NCBI RefSeq assembly: GCF_030386795.1
Contig: NZ_JANUQM010000002.1
Coordinates: 186,001 to 250,000, forward strand
DNA from: Streptomyces sp. S.PNR 29
GTDB lineage: Bacteria > Actinomycetota > Actinomycetes > Streptomycetales > Streptomycetaceae
Direction: 5' to 3'
DNA: 64,000 nucleotides
Part shown: one piece after another, positions 1 to 8,726 of the stretch
Layout: each line of letters opens with the position of its first letter
How positions within the stretch are numbered: position 1 is the first letter of the stretch
Notes under the pieces: model-generated
Database searches by the model: none
The model's input: the letters and a program-made list of their open reading frames with translations, nothing else
What the model was told of the DNA's origin: nothing
Made by a program: the position numbers and the translations under genes

Positions 1-1143
1 GCCATCGGCATCTGGGGCATGGTCGTCGGGGCCTCCACCGCGGGCGGCCCGATCCTCGGCGGCGTGCTCGTCGAGCACGTCAACTGGCAGTCCGTCTTCT
101 TCATCAACGTGCCGGTCGGCGCCCTCGCCGTGATCCTCGGCGTGCTGATCCTGCTGGACCACCGGGCCGAGAACGCCCCGCGCTCCTTCGACCTGCTGGG
201 TATCGCCCTGCTGTCGGCCGCGATGTTCTGTCTCGTGTGGGCGCTCATCAAGGCTCCCGACTGGGGCTGGGGCGACGGCAAGACATGGGCGTTCATCGTC
301 GCCTGCGTCGTGGGCTTCGCGCTCTTCTCCTTCTGGGAGACGAAGGTGAAGGAGCCGCTGATCCCGCTGGCGCTGTTCCGCTCCATTCCGCTGTCGGCGG
401 GTGTCGTCCTGATGGTCCTGATGGCCATCGCCTTCATGGGCGGCCTGTTCTTCGTCACCTTCTATCTGCAGAACGTGCACGGCATGAGCCCGATCGACGC
501 CGGTCTGCACCTGCTGCCGCTCACCGGCATGATGATCGTCGGGTCCCCGCTCGCGGGCGCGATGATCACCAAGCTGGGCCCGCGGGTTCCGCTGGCCGGC
601 GGTATGGCGGTCACCGCGATCGCCATGTACGGCATGTCCACGCTGGAGGCGGACACCGGCAGCGGTCCCATGTCGCTCTGGTTCGCCCTGCTGGGCCTCG
701 GCCTCGCGCCCGTCATGGTCGGCGCCACGGAGGTCATCGTCGGCAACGCCCCGATGGAGCTGTCGGGTGTGGCCGGGGGGCTCCAGCAGGCCGCGATGCA
801 GATCGGCGGCAGTCTCGGTACGGCCGTGCTGGGTGCCGTGATGGCCTCCAAGGTCGACAGCGACCTGGCCGGCAACTGGGCGGACGCGGGACTTCCGCCG
901 CTCACTCCGGCGCAGGAGCGCCTGGCTTCCGAGGCGGTTCAGGTCGGGGTGGCGCCGGTTACGCCGGGTACCCCGGACTCTGTCGCCGCGAAGATCACGG
1001 ACGTCGCGCATGACACGTTCATCGCCGGGATGAGCGCGGCCTCCCTGGTCGCTGCGGGGGTTGCCGTGGTCGCGGTGCTGGTCGCGTTCCTCACCAAGCG
1101 GGGTGAGAACGCGGCGGCCGGTGCGGGCGTGGGGCACATCTGA
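1..1143 (+). CDS. DHA2-type MFS drug efflux transporter (3' part, 5' end outside window)
   Basis: The reading frame is open from base 1, so the gene begins upstream of the window and 380 codons are visible. The visible part is a hydrophobic multi-helix protein. Near its start it carries the antiporter-type signature GPILGGVLVEHVNWQSVFFI, followed by NVPVG, typical of 14-TM DHA2 (EmrB/QacA-like) proton-coupled drug exporters. Later segments such as the GPRVPLAGG and ELSGVAGGLQQAAMQIGGS regions fit the second half of that fold. The protein ends in a helix and a short Ala/Gly-rich tail. The likely role is proton-driven export of hydrophobic compounds across the cytoplasmic membrane; the substrate cannot be told. 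No terminator hairpin is obvious; a 17-bp tandem repeat starts right after the stop. Family call is firm, substrate unknown. Confidence 0.9.
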   Translation, partial: AIGIWGMVVGASTAGGPILGGVLVEHVNWQSVFFINVPVGALAVILGVLILLDHRAENAPRSFDLLGIALLSAAMFCLVWALIKAPDWGWGDGKTWAFIVACVVGFALFSFWETKVKEPLIPLALFRSIPLSAGVVLMVLMAIAFMGGLFFVTFYLQNVHGMSPIDAGLHLLPLTGMMIVGSPLAGAMITKLGPRVPLAGGMAVTAIAMYGMSTLEADTGSGPMSLWFALLGLGLAPVMVGATEVIVGNAPMELSGVAGGLQQAAMQIGGSLGTAVLGAVMASKVDSDLAGNWADAGLPPLTPAQERLASEAVQVGVAPVTPGTPDSVAAKITDVAHDTFIAGMSAASLVAAGVAVVAVLVAFLTKRGENAAAGAGVGHI

Positions 1144-1211
1144 CAGGGCGTCCGCTCTGACGGGGCGTCCGCTCTGACGGGTCGCCGGCTTTTACGGGGC
1201 GTCGGCGTGCG
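1144..1211. repeat. Degenerate 17-bp tandem repeat after an MFS stop codon
   Basis: Immediately after the TGA of the MFS gene a 17-bp unit (CAGGGCGTCCGCTCTGA) occurs twice almost perfectly at 1144-1160 and 1161-1177, with one mismatch. Two further decayed copies follow at about 1178-1194 and 1195-1211. No function is known. The remaining sequence to 1476 shows no convincing gene: the short frames there lack good codon usage or recognisable domains. Confidence 0.6.
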
Positions 1212-1476
1212 GTTCGCCTATCCGGGTGACAACGGCGACGAACCCCTCCCCTCCGGTGGGGGCCGCAGGTCACAGTGGGTCAAGTCCTCCGCAAGGGCAT
1301 GGCGGACGACCGGGCTGCGGCGCGCTGCCGGAGGGGGGCAGCGCGCAGGCAGCGAACGAAGTTGAAGGCCGCAGGAATGACGGCCGTATCCGGGGTACTC
1401 GCATGGTCGAACCCCAACCGAACCCGAACTCATCGAGGAGTTCCGGTAGTTGATCCAGGGGTTCGGGGAGTTGGTG

Positions 1477-1782
1477 ATGGCGAGCTTCGGACACGGAACG
1501 CGCAGGCACCCCCGTTCACGTAGCCGGACGTGGTCACGGAACGGGCCGGATCGCGCGACGCTCGGAGTCATCGGAGTCACGTGCGCGGTCGCCGGGTTCT
1601 TCGTGCTGGGGATCATCCTCGGCCCCGTCGCGATCGTCTGCGGCTGGCTCTCCATGGGCCGCACCTGGGCGGGCTCCCGTCCTGTCACGGCCCTGGTCGC
1701 CCTGGTACTGGGCGCCATCGACACGCTCCTGGCAGTCATCTGGCTGGCCGGAGCGGGCACCCCGGGCAGCGGCATGTTCTGA
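1477..1782 (+). CDS. Small DUF4190-like membrane protein
   Basis: A 101-residue protein. A basic, hydrophilic N-terminus (MASFGHGTRRHPRSRSR) is followed by two strongly hydrophobic segments at about residues 31-60 and 68-90. The pattern (Gly- and Val-rich helix, the short GPVAIVCGWLSMGR loop, then a second helix) matches the small DUF4190 family of Streptomyces membrane proteins of unknown function. The ATG at 1477 is chosen because GGGGAG sits 6 bases upstream; an in-frame TTG at 1450 is less likely. A strong terminator hairpin follows at 1803. The gene stands alone between the MFS gene and a convergent potassium channel gene. Confidence 0.65.
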   Translation: MASFGHGTRRHPRSRSRTWSRNGPDRATLGVIGVTCAVAGFFVLGIILGPVAIVCGWLSMGRTWAGSRPVTALVALVLGAIDTLLAVIWLAGAGTPGSGMF

Positions 1783-1802
1783 CCCGCGGGGAAGTGAGGG
1801 AA

Positions 1803-1831
1803 GGGCCCCCGGCGGAAGCGGCCGGGGGCCC
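1803..1831 (+). terminator. Rho-independent-type hairpin
   Basis: A perfect 11-bp stem GGGCCCCCGGC / GCCGGGGGCCC with a 7-base loop lies 20 bases after the stop of the small DUF4190-like gene. A short T-containing stretch (CACCTTTGTG) follows, as is common for streptomycete terminators lacking a strong U-run. Confidence 0.75.
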
Positions 1832-1854
1832 ACCTTTGTGTGTGCGGGTGCGGA

Positions 1855-2178
1855 TGCGGATGCCTGCGGCGGCCTGTGCGGGTTCGGTGGGGGTGCGCGT
1901 TGCGCCTACGGGTGGTGGTGGGTCGGGGCCGCGCCGGGGGGTGTCCGTCCTCGGTCCGGCGGAACTGTCTCTTACCGGGGTGGAGGGTGATGGACGCCGG
2001 CCGCTGCGGGCGGACACCCCCCGACACGGCCCCTTCGCGCCGTGGGCGACTGCGGATGAGTGCGGGTACGTGCCGGTCCGCCCAGCCGCGGGCATGCGTG
2101 CCGCCTGGGGCGGCACGGGTGGGCGCTGGGGGTACCCCCTGCTCGGAAAGCTTGGGGGAGGCACCCCGTCGCGCCGGG
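1855..2178 (+). repeat. Dispersed intergenic repeat, copy A
   Basis: The stretch 1855-1932 (GCGGATGCCTGCGGCGGCCT and onward through CGCCTACGGGTGG) and the stretch 2096-2178 (CGTGCCGCC-GGGGCGGCACGGGTGGGCGC ending CACCCCGTCGCGCCGGG) recur, in reverse orientation, at 44518-44706. Between the two conserved arms copy A carries an extra segment bounded by a perfect 12-bp inverted repeat (GGGGGGTGTCCG at 1936, CGGACACCCCCC at 2011). The element starts just after a gene's terminator. The short open frames across it are not supported as genes. It fills the 412-bp gap between the DUF4190-like gene and the channel gene. Confidence 0.65.
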
Positions 2179-2194
2179 TTGTTCGGCAACCCCG

Positions 2195-2941
2195 TCACCT
2201 CACCGACCGTTCCTGCAGCGCAGCCACCTCCGCCCGCAGTGCCCGTACCTCCTCCGTCAGTCCCCGAATCGCCTCCGTCTGCCGCCGTTCCTCCACGTCG
2301 TCCTTCTCGAACCGCGCGATGAACCACGCCGCGATGTTCGCCGTCACCACACCCAACAGCGCGATCCCCGACAGCATCAGCCCCACCGCGATCAGCCGGC
2401 CCAAACCCGTCGTCGGCGCGTGATCCCCGTACCCCACGGTCGTCATCGTCGTGAACGACCACCACACCGCGTCACCCAACGTCCGGATGTTCCCGTCCGG
2501 CGAGTCCCGCTCCACCGACAGCACCGCCAGCGACCCGAACATCAGCAGCCCGACCACGGACCCCGCGACATACGTGGTCAGCCGGATCTGCGTGGCCATC
2601 CGCGCCCGCCGCCCCACCAGCATCAGCGTCGAGACCAGCCGCAGCAGCCGCAACGGCTGCACCATCGGCAGCACCACCGCGCACAGGTCCAGCCAGTGCG
2701 TACGTATGAAGCCCCGCCGGTCAGGGGCGAGTACCAGCCGCGCTAGGTAGTCCGCGGCGAACGCTCCCCACACCGCCCACTCGACCACCGTGCACGCGAA
2801 CGCCACCGACGAGCTCGCGTCGTCGGCGACGATCGGCACGGCATAGGCCACGGCGAACATCACCGCGAGTGCCATCAGGGGCCGTTGGGTCACCGACTCC
2901 CAACGGACCTGCGCCGACTGGTCTCTCCTGCCCGCCTTCAT
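2195..2941 (-). CDS. Voltage-gated-type potassium channel
   Basis: A 248-residue integral membrane ion channel. Helices span about residues 21-39, 45-70 and 82-95. An Arg-rich S4-like helix follows (QPLRLLRLVSTLMLVGRRAR, about 95-114), then S5, a pore helix and the K+ selectivity filter TTMTTVGYGD (filter TVGYGD at 168-173), and finally S6. The C-terminus is a short charged coiled coil (EEVRALRAEVAALQE), likely an oligomerisation tail. This is the layout of a six-TM tetrameric K+ channel subunit. The ATG at 2941 is preferred: a longer GTG frame from 2989 would run through the terminator hairpin of aceE. It lies downstream of aceE in the same direction but is separated from it by that hairpin. 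Confidence 0.88.
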   Translation of the reverse strand: MKAGRRDQSAQVRWESVTQRPLMALAVMFAVAYAVPIVADDASSSVAFACTVVEWAVWGAFAADYLARLVLAPDRRGFIRTHWLDLCAVVLPMVQPLRLLRLVSTLMLVGRRARMATQIRLTTYVAGSVVGLLMFGSLAVLSVERDSPDGNIRTLGDAVWWSFTTMTTVGYGDHAPTTGLGRLIAVGLMLSGIALLGVVTANIAAWFIARFEKDDVEERRQTEAIRGLTEEVRALRAEVAALQERSVR

Positions 2942-2963
2942 GCCCGCATCGTAAAGAAACCGT

Positions 2964-2996
2964 GAGGGCGGTGGAGCCACAGACTCCACCGCCCTC
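2964..2996 (-). terminator. aceE terminator hairpin
   Basis: A perfect 13-bp inverted repeat (GAGGGCGGTGGAG, 7-base loop, CTCCACCGCCCTC) begins 16 bases past the aceE stop on the minus strand. It lies between aceE and the channel gene and should insulate the two. Confidence 0.85.
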
Positions 2997-3012
2997 GTCA
3001 GGCACCCTGTGC

Positions 3013-5760
3013 CTACGCGTCACCGCCTGCGACACCCGGGTCGGCCGCTGCCACGTCGAGCAGCTGGTAGCGGTCGATGGCCTGCTTCAGCACCGAGCGG
3101 TCCACCTTGCCCTCGCGGGCCAGCTCGGTGAGGACCGCGACCACGATCGACTGGGCGTCGATGTGGAAGAAGCGGCGGGCCGCGCCGCGCGTGTCGGCGA
3201 AGCCGAAGCCGTCGGCGCCGAGGGACTGGTAGGTTCCGGGCACCCAGCGCGCGATCTGGTCCGGGACCGACCGCATCCAGTCGGACACGGCCACGAACGG
3301 CCCCTGCGCGCCGGACAGCTTCTGCGTCACGTACGGCACCCGCTGCTCCTCCTCGGGGTGCAGCAGGTTGTGCTGCTCGCAGGCCACGGCCTCGCGCCGC
3401 AGCTCGTTCCAGGAGGTCGCCGACCAGACGTCGGCCTTCACGTTCCAGTCCTGGGCCAGGATCTGCTGCGCCTCGATCGCCCACGGCAGCGCGACGCCCG
3501 ACGCCATGATCTGCGCCGGGATCGAGCCCGCCGTGCCCTCGCTGAGCCGGTAGATGCCCTTGAGGATGCCCTCGACGTCCACGTTCTCCGGCTCGGCCGG
3601 GTGCTGGATCGGCTCGTTGTAGACGGTCAGGTAGTAGAAGACGTCCTCGCCGTGCGGGTGCTCCTCCGAGCTGCCGTACATCCGGCGCAGACCGTCCTTG
3701 ACGATGTGCGCGATCTCGTACGCGAAGGCCGGGTCGTACGCCACACAGCCCGGGTTGGTCGAGGCCAGCAGCTGCGAGTGGCCGTCCGCGTGCTGCAGAC
3801 CCTCACCGGTCAGGGTCGTGCGGCCCGCGGTCGCGCCGAGGACGAAGCCGCGTGCCAGCTGGTCGGACATCTGCCAGAACTGGTCGCCGGTCCGCTGGAA
3901 ACCGAACATCGAGTAGAAGACGTAGACCGGGATGAGCGGCTCACCGTGGGTCGCGTAGGCCGAGCCGGCGGCGATCAGGGAGGCCGTGCAGCCCGCCTCC
4001 GAGATGCCGTCGTGCAGCATCTGGCCGTTCGGCGACTCCTTGTAGGCGAGGAGGAGGTCGCGGTCCACGGCCTCGTACTGCTGGCCCAGCGGGTTGTAGA
4101 TCTTCGCGCTCGGGAAGAACGAGTCCATGCCGAACGTGCGGTACTCGTCCGGCGCGATCAGCACGAATCGCTTGCCGATCTCCTTGTCCCGCATGAGGTC
4201 CTTGAGGAGCCGGACGAAGGCCATCGTCGTCGCGATGGACTGCTGGCCCGAGCCCTTCTTCACGGTCGCGTACGTCTTGTCCTCGGGCAGCCGCAGAGGC
4301 TTGGAGCGGACGACGCGCGTGGGGACGTAACCGCCGAGCCCCTTGCGGCGGTCGTGCATGTACTGGATCTCCTCCGAGTCCCGGCCCGGGTGGTAGTACG
4401 GCGGCAGGCCGGACTCCAGCTCCTTGTCGGAGATCGGCAGGTGCAGACGGTCCCGGAAGTGCTTGAGGTCGTCGACCGTCAGCTTCTTCATCTGGTGCGT
4501 GGCGTTGCGGCCCTCGAAGTTCGGGCCGAGCGTCCAGCCCTTGATCGTCTTGGCGAGGATGACCGTCGGCTGGCCCTTGTGCGCCTTGGCCGCCGAGAAC
4601 GCCGCGAAGATCTTCCGGTGGTCGTGACCGCCGCGGCCCAGGTGCAGGATCTGGTCGTCGGTCATGTGCTCGACCATCGCGCGCAGCCGCACGTCGTCAC
4701 CGAAGAAGTGCTCGCGGATGTACGCGCCGGACTCGGTGGCGTAGGTCTGGAACTGGCCGTCCGGCGTGGTGTTCATCTTGTTGACCAGGACGCCGTCCCG
4801 GTCCTGCGCCAGCAGCGGGTCCCAGGTGCGGTCCCAGATCAGCTTGATGACGTTCCAGCCGGCACCGCGGAAGACCGACTCCAGCTCCTGGATGATCTTG
4901 CCGTTGCCGCGCACCGGGCCGTCGAGCCGCTGCAGGTTGCAGTTGACGACGAAGGTCAGGTTGTCCAGGCCCTCACGCGCGGCGAGCGTCAGCTGGCCGA
5001 GCGACTCCGGCTCGTCCATCTCGCCGTCGCCGAGGAACGCCCACACGTGCGACTTGGACGTGTCGGCGATCCCGCGCGCGTGCATGTACCGGTTCATCCG
5101 CGCCTGGTAGATCGCGCCGATCGGGCCGAGGCCCATCGAGACCGTCGGGAACTCCCAGAAGTCCGGCATGAGGCGCGGATGCGGGTACGACGACAGTCCG
5201 TACGGCGCCTTCGACTTCTCCTGCCGGAAGCCGTCCAGGTGCTGCTCGCTCAGCCGGTCCAGCAGGTACGCGCGGGCGTAGATGCCCGGCGAGGCGTGAC
5301 CCTGGAAGAAGACCTGGTCGCCGCCGTCGCCCTCGTCCTTGCCCCGGAAGAAGTGGTTGAAGCCCACGTCGTAGAGCGAGGCGGAGGAGGCGAAGGTGGC
5401 GATGTGGCCGCCGACGCCGATGCCCGGCCGCTGGGCGCGCGAGACCATCACCGCGGCGTTCCAGCGGGTGGCGTTGAGGATCTTGCGCTCGATCTCCTCG
5501 TTGCCGGGGAAGAACGGCTCGCTCTTGGTGGGGATGGTGTTGACGTAGTCCGTGCTGCGCATCTCGGGCACGGCCACGCGCTTCTCGCGGGCCCGCTCGA
5601 TCAGCCGCAGCATCAGATAACGGGCCCGCTCCCGGCCGCGCTCGTCCACTGCGGCGTCGAGGGAGTCGAGCCACTCCTGGGTTTCCTCGGGATCGAAGTC
5701 AGGAACCTGACTCGGAAGGCCGCCAATGATGATCGGGTTGCGATCGGATCCGGAAGCCAC
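3013..5760 (-). CDS. aceE: Pyruvate dehydrogenase E1 component (homodimeric, AceE type)
   Basis: A 915-residue thiamine-diphosphate enzyme that decarboxylates pyruvate and acetylates the lipoyl domain of E2 in the pyruvate dehydrogenase complex, feeding acetyl-CoA to the TCA cycle. The length and the long single-chain layout fit the homodimeric bacterial E1 rather than the alpha/beta type. The ThDP/Mg motif is visible as [10 protein letters not shown] (about residue 241) followed about 28 residues on by the Asn-containing [10 protein letters not shown]. Other family landmarks are [12 protein letters not shown] near the N-terminus and [20 protein letters not shown]. The GTG at 5760 ([13 protein letters not shown]) is chosen because AAGGA precedes it; an ATG at 5787 would add nine residues without a clear ribosome site. 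E2 and E3 genes are not adjacent. The gene is monocistronic, with a strong terminator. Confidence 0.97.
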   Translation of the reverse strand: MASGSDRNPIIIGGLPSQVPDFDPEETQEWLDSLDAAVDERGRERARYLMLRLIERAREKRVAVPEMRSTDYVNTIPTKSEPFFPGNEEIERKILNATRWNAAVMVSRAQRPGIGVGGHIATFASSASLYDVGFNHFFRGKDEGDGGDQVFFQGHASPGIYARAYLLDRLSEQHLDGFRQEKSKAPYGLSSYPHPRLMPDFWEFPTVSMGLGPIGAIYQARMNRYMHARGIADTSKSHVWAFLGDGEMDEPESLGQLTLAAREGLDNLTFVVNCNLQRLDGPVRGNGKIIQELESVFRGAGWNVIKLIWDRTWDPLLAQDRDGVLVNKMNTTPDGQFQTYATESGAYIREHFFGDDVRLRAMVEHMTDDQILHLGRGGHDHRKIFAAFSAAKAHKGQPTVILAKTIKGWTLGPNFEGRNATHQMKKLTVDDLKHFRDRLHLPISDKELESGLPPYYHPGRDSEEIQYMHDRRKGLGGYVPTRVVRSKPLRLPEDKTYATVKKGSGQQSIATTMAFVRLLKDLMRDKEIGKRFVLIAPDEYRTFGMDSFFPSAKIYNPLGQQYEAVDRDLLLAYKESPNGQMLHDGISEAGCTASLIAAGSAYATHGEPLIPVYVFYSMFGFQRTGDQFWQMSDQLARGFVLGATAGRTTLTGEGLQHADGHSQLLASTNPGCVAYDPAFAYEIAHIVKDGLRRMYGSSEEHPHGEDVFYYLTVYNEPIQHPAEPENVDVEGILKGIYRLSEGTAGSIPAQIMASGVALPWAIEAQQILAQDWNVKADVWSATSWNELRREAVACEQHNLLHPEEEQRVPYVTQKLSGAQGPFVAVSDWMRSVPDQIARWVPGTYQSLGADGFGFADTRGAARRFFHIDAQSIVVAVLTELAREGKVDRSVLKQAIDRYQLLDVAAADPGVAGGDA

Positions 5761-6188
5761 GCTGTTCCTTACCTGTCGGAGGGCCACCTGTCAGAGGCCG
5801 CTTTTCGCTGTTTGTCTCGGGGGTCGTCTCGTGCCTGCGCCGATCCCCATCGTGTACCTCCGGGAGCCGGAACGTCATCTCTACCGAGAGGTAACCGGGA
5901 CCTGGGTCGGCCCTGTGCCGACCCCGGGGCGACTTGGGCAAACTCATTCGAGTCTCGTACCCACAGAGGATTCCCAAACGCGCAAAGCGGGCAGAAAGGT
6001 GTGGTGTGCGTCACCTGCGCCTGGGAGGCTGTGCCTGGAGTTGCGGTGACACGGCCAGGATCGTCACCGTTTCGGCGGTCTGAACGGCCGGGTACTTGCG
6101 CGATCCGCCCCGCCCGTGTGGACTACGGCCAATGCTTCGCGCACGCGCGTGGCTGAGATATTCCCAAGACATGATCAGGAGGCAACCC
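5761..6188. other. Intergenic region upstream of aceE and the DUF3052 gene
   Basis: This 428-bp stretch separates divergent aceE and the DUF3052 gene and must hold both promoters. I see short inverted repeats (for example CTCTACCGAGAG near 5880) but no confident -10/-35 pair, and no gene. The longer open frames crossing it are antisense shadows of aceE. Confidence 0.5.
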
Positions 6189-6626
6189 GTGAGCGCGACC
6201 GCGGACCACGCGGAGGAGCGGACGAACCCTGCCGCCAGGCTGGGGTTCCAGCCCGGGCAGGTGGTCCAGGAGATCGGCTACGACGACGACGTGGACCAGG
6301 AGCTCCGCGAGGCCATCGAGGAAGCCATCGAGAGCGACCTGGTGGATGAGGACTACGACGACGTGGCCGACGCCGTTGTGCTGTGGTTCCGTGACGACGA
6401 CGGCGACCTGACGGATGCGCTGGTGGATGCCACCACGTACATCGAAGAGGGTGGCGCGATCCTGCTCCTCACGCCGAAGACCGGCCGGTCGGGATACGTG
6501 GAGCCGAGTGACATCTCGGAAGCCGCTACGACGGCGGGACTGACGGCGTCCAAGAGCGTCAGCGTCGGCAAGGACTGGAGCGGCAGCCGCCTGGCGACGC
6601 CGAAGGCGGCCAAGTCCAAGAAGTAG
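6189..6626 (+). CDS. DUF3052 family protein
   Basis: A 145-residue soluble acidic protein of a conserved actinobacterial family of unknown function. The core is FQPGQVVQEIGYDDDVDQEL, then an acidic helix (REAIEEAIESDLVDEDYDD), then a beta-rich part with VVLWFRDDDGDLTDALVDA and ILLLTPKTGRSG. It ends in a basic Lys/Ala tail. It has no signal peptide or membrane segment. The GTG at 6189 is chosen because AGGAGG sits 6 bases upstream; a longer ATG frame from 6096 lacks this. It lies divergent to aceE and just upstream of a peroxiredoxin, from which a hairpin separates it. Some family members are annotated as SAM-binding or AccA-like, but nothing in this sequence proves an activity. Confidence 0.85.
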   Translation: MSATADHAEERTNPAARLGFQPGQVVQEIGYDDDVDQELREAIEEAIESDLVDEDYDDVADAVVLWFRDDDGDLTDALVDATTYIEEGGAILLLTPKTGRSGYVEPSDISEAATTAGLTASKSVSVGKDWSGSRLATPKAAKSKK

Positions 6627-6646
6627 TTCCGGCCACGGCCGGATCC

Positions 6647-6673
6647 GGACGGGCTGACGACGTCAGCCCGTCC
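6647..6673 (+). terminator. Terminator after the DUF3052 gene
   Basis: A perfect 12-bp stem (GGACGGGCTGAC / GTCAGCCCGTCC) with a 3-base loop lies 20 bases after the DUF3052 stop and before the peroxiredoxin gene. Confidence 0.8.
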
Positions 6674-6743
6674 GCAGGCCTCTGGTGATCCCTGCGTAGG
6701 GTGTTCTCGCCCGAACAACCCCCCCGAAGGGACCAACAGGACG

Positions 6744-7202
6744 ATGGCGATCCAGGTCGGCGAGAAGGCCCCCGACTTCGAGCTCAAGGACAACCACGGC
6801 GCGACCGTGCGGCTGTCCGACTTCCTCGGCGACAAGAACGTGGTGCTGCTCTTCTACCCGTTCGCCTTCACCGGCGTGTGCACCGGCGAGCTGTGCGAGC
6901 TGCGCGACAACCTGCCGAAGTTCTCCGACCGCGACACCCAGGTGCTCGCCGTCTCGAACGACTCCATCCACACCCTGCGCGTCTTCGCCGAGCAGGAGGG
7001 CCTGGAGTACCCGCTGCTGAGCGACTTCTGGCCGCACGGCAACGTGTCGCGCGCCTACGGCGTCTTCGACGAGGACAAGGGTTGCGCCGTGCGCGGGACC
7101 TTCGTCATCGACAAGGAGGGCGTCGTGCGCTGGACGGTCGTCAACGGCCTGCCGGACGCGCGCGACCTCAACGACTACGTGAAGGCGCTCGACACCCTGT
7201 GA
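6744..7202 (+). CDS. AhpE-like peroxiredoxin
   Basis: A 152-residue thioredoxin-fold peroxidase that reduces hydrogen and alkyl peroxides. The peroxidatic cysteine motif PxxxTxxC reads PFAFTGVC with Cys46. Further cysteines at 51 and 114 are candidates for resolution, and the conserved active-site Arg is Arg117 in AVRGTF. The N-terminal start VGEKAPDFELKDNHG is typical of the AhpC/TSA family, and the size fits the one-Cys or atypical AhpE group found in actinobacteria. It is cytoplasmic, with no signal peptide. ATG 6744 follows an AGG-containing leader. Sitting right before the terD genes, it fits an oxidative-stress theme, but it has its own upstream space. Confidence 0.93.
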   Translation: MAIQVGEKAPDFELKDNHGATVRLSDFLGDKNVVLLFYPFAFTGVCTGELCELRDNLPKFSDRDTQVLAVSNDSIHTLRVFAEQEGLEYPLLSDFWPHGNVSRAYGVFDEDKGCAVRGTFVIDKEGVVRWTVVNGLPDARDLNDYVKALDTL

Positions 7203-7350
7203 CGCCGCCGTCGTGACGGGGCCCGACACCCCGGTGATTCTTCGGCTCCAGGGCCTGCGTGGGGCGGGAACCCGTTACTAGGATCGACTCGTTGATCCGA
7301 CATCCGACGCACTACGGGGCTTCCCGCCCCCGGACATCAATGGAGGACTC

Positions 7351-7926
7351 GTGGGAGTCAGCCTCAGCAAGGGCGGCAACGTATCGCTGACCAAGGAGGC
7401 GCCGGGCCTGACCGCGGTCATCGTCGGTCTGGGGTGGGACGTCCGCACCACGACCGGCACCGACTTCGACCTGGACGCCAGCGCGCTGCTGCTGAACAAC
7501 TCCGGCAAGGTCGTCAGCGACCAGCACTTCATCTTCTTCAACAACCTCAAGAGCCCCGACGGCTCCGTCGAGCACACCGGTGACAACCTCACGGGTGAGG
7601 GCGAGGGCGACGACGAGCAGATCAAGGTCAATCTCGCCGGCGTCCCGGCGGACGTGGAAAAGATCGTCTTCCCGGTCTCGATCTACGACGCCGAGACCCG
7701 CCAGCAGTCCTTCGGCCAGGTCCGCAACGCGTTCATCCGCGTCGTGAACCAGGCCGGCGGCGCCGAGATCGCCCGCTACGACCTCAGTGAGGACGCCTCC
7801 ACGGAGACCGCCATGGTCTTCGGCGAGCTCTACCGGCACGGCGCGGAGTGGAAGTTCCGTGCCATCGGCCAGGGCTACGCCTCGGGCCTGCGCGGCATCG
7901 CGCAGGACTTCGGTGTGAACGTCTGA
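7351..7926 (+). CDS. terD: TerD family stress protein (copy 1)
   Basis: A 191-residue TerD-domain protein. It begins [20 protein letters not shown]. It carries the family's acidic Ca2+-binding signature [10 protein letters not shown] and, after it, [17 protein letters not shown], followed by the [17 protein letters not shown] and [20 protein letters not shown] blocks and a closing GWKF-type segment ([15 protein letters not shown]). TerD proteins are cytoplasmic beta-sandwich proteins that bind calcium and are linked to tellurite resistance and general envelope or phage stress. The GTG start has GGAGG seven bases upstream. It is the first of two adjacent, closely related copies; the next starts 99 bp later, which suggests co-transcription. 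Confidence 0.95.
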   Translation: MGVSLSKGGNVSLTKEAPGLTAVIVGLGWDVRTTTGTDFDLDASALLLNNSGKVVSDQHFIFFNNLKSPDGSVEHTGDNLTGEGEGDDEQIKVNLAGVPADVEKIVFPVSIYDAETRQQSFGQVRNAFIRVVNQAGGAEIARYDLSEDASTETAMVFGELYRHGAEWKFRAIGQGYASGLRGIAQDFGVNV

Positions 7927-8025
7927 GCCGACCGAAGGTCTCACCGCCCGGCGTCGCACGGTTTACGTGCGGCGCCGGACGCGCAGGAAGCCAGAGAAGC
8001 ATCACCTCGGGGAGGGACCATCACC

Positions 8026-8601
8026 ATGGGCGTCACGCTCGCCAAGGGGGGCAATGTCTCCCTGTCCAAGGCCGCACCGAACCTCACTCAGGTGATGATC
8101 GGTCTCGGCTGGGACGCGCGCTCCACCACCGGAGCCCCGTTCGACCTCGACGCCAGCGCCCTGATGTGCAGCGGCGGCCGGGTGCTCGGGGACGAGTGGT
8201 TCGTGTTCTACAACCAGCTCAAGAGCCCGGACGGCTCGGTGGAGCACACCGGTGACAACCTCACCGGTGAGGGCGACGGCGATGACGAGTCGATCCTGGT
8301 CGACCTGTCCAAGGTGCCGCCCCAGTGCGACAAGATCGTCTTCCCGGTCTCCATCCACCTTGCCGACGAGCGCGGCCAGGCCTTCGGCCAGGTCAGCAAC
8401 GCCTTCATCCGGGTGGTGAACCAGGCCGACGGCCAGGAACTCGCCCGCTACGACCTGAGCGAGGACGCGTCCACCGAGACCGCGATGATCTTCGGTGAGC
8501 TCTACCGGTACCAGGGCGAGTGGAAGTTCCGGGCGGTGGGGCAGGGGTACGCGTCGGGCTTGCGGGGGATCGCCCTGGACTTCGGGGTCAACGTCTCATA
8601 G
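8026..8601 (+). CDS. terD: TerD family stress protein (copy 2)
   Basis: A second 191-residue TerD protein, colinear with copy 1 over its whole length. It has [20 protein letters not shown] at the start, the acidic FDLDASALM motif, [17 protein letters not shown], and the same [20 protein letters not shown] block. The main differences are in the second third, where it carries two Cys (MCSGG and PPQCDKIV). Tandem duplication is the simplest origin, and retention of all acidic positions argues that both copies function. ATG with GGGAGG upstream. The downstream TerC-like gene is 125 bp away. Confidence 0.95.
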   Translation: MGVTLAKGGNVSLSKAAPNLTQVMIGLGWDARSTTGAPFDLDASALMCSGGRVLGDEWFVFYNQLKSPDGSVEHTGDNLTGEGDGDDESILVDLSKVPPQCDKIVFPVSIHLADERGQAFGQVSNAFIRVVNQADGQELARYDLSEDASTETAMIFGELYRYQGEWKFRAVGQGYASGLRGIALDFGVNVS

Positions 8602-8726
8602 GCGATATGAGCAGAATCCGGGGCCCTGTGGGATACGAACGGAGGCCGACTAGACTCCGGCTTCAAAGGTTTCGTAAAGCCGAGTACGGCGCGGGGGAGA
8701 CCCGTACATAAGGGATTGGGTAGCCA

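Noticed and set aside
1218..2465. Minus-strand frame of 415 codons across repeat copy A
   Set aside because: It crosses a terminator, the DUF4190-like gene in antisense and a dispersed repeat. Its Pro/Arg/Ser composition and lack of any domain argue against a gene.
2942..2989. Longer start (GTG 2989) for the potassium channel
   Set aside because: The added codons are encoded within the aceE terminator hairpin and have no membrane or regulatory features.
2869..6156. Plus-strand frame of 1095 codons across aceE
   Set aside because: It is antisense to aceE, whose family identity is certain. Its Arg/Val/Leu/Asp-heavy composition is the usual antisense shadow in GC-rich DNA.
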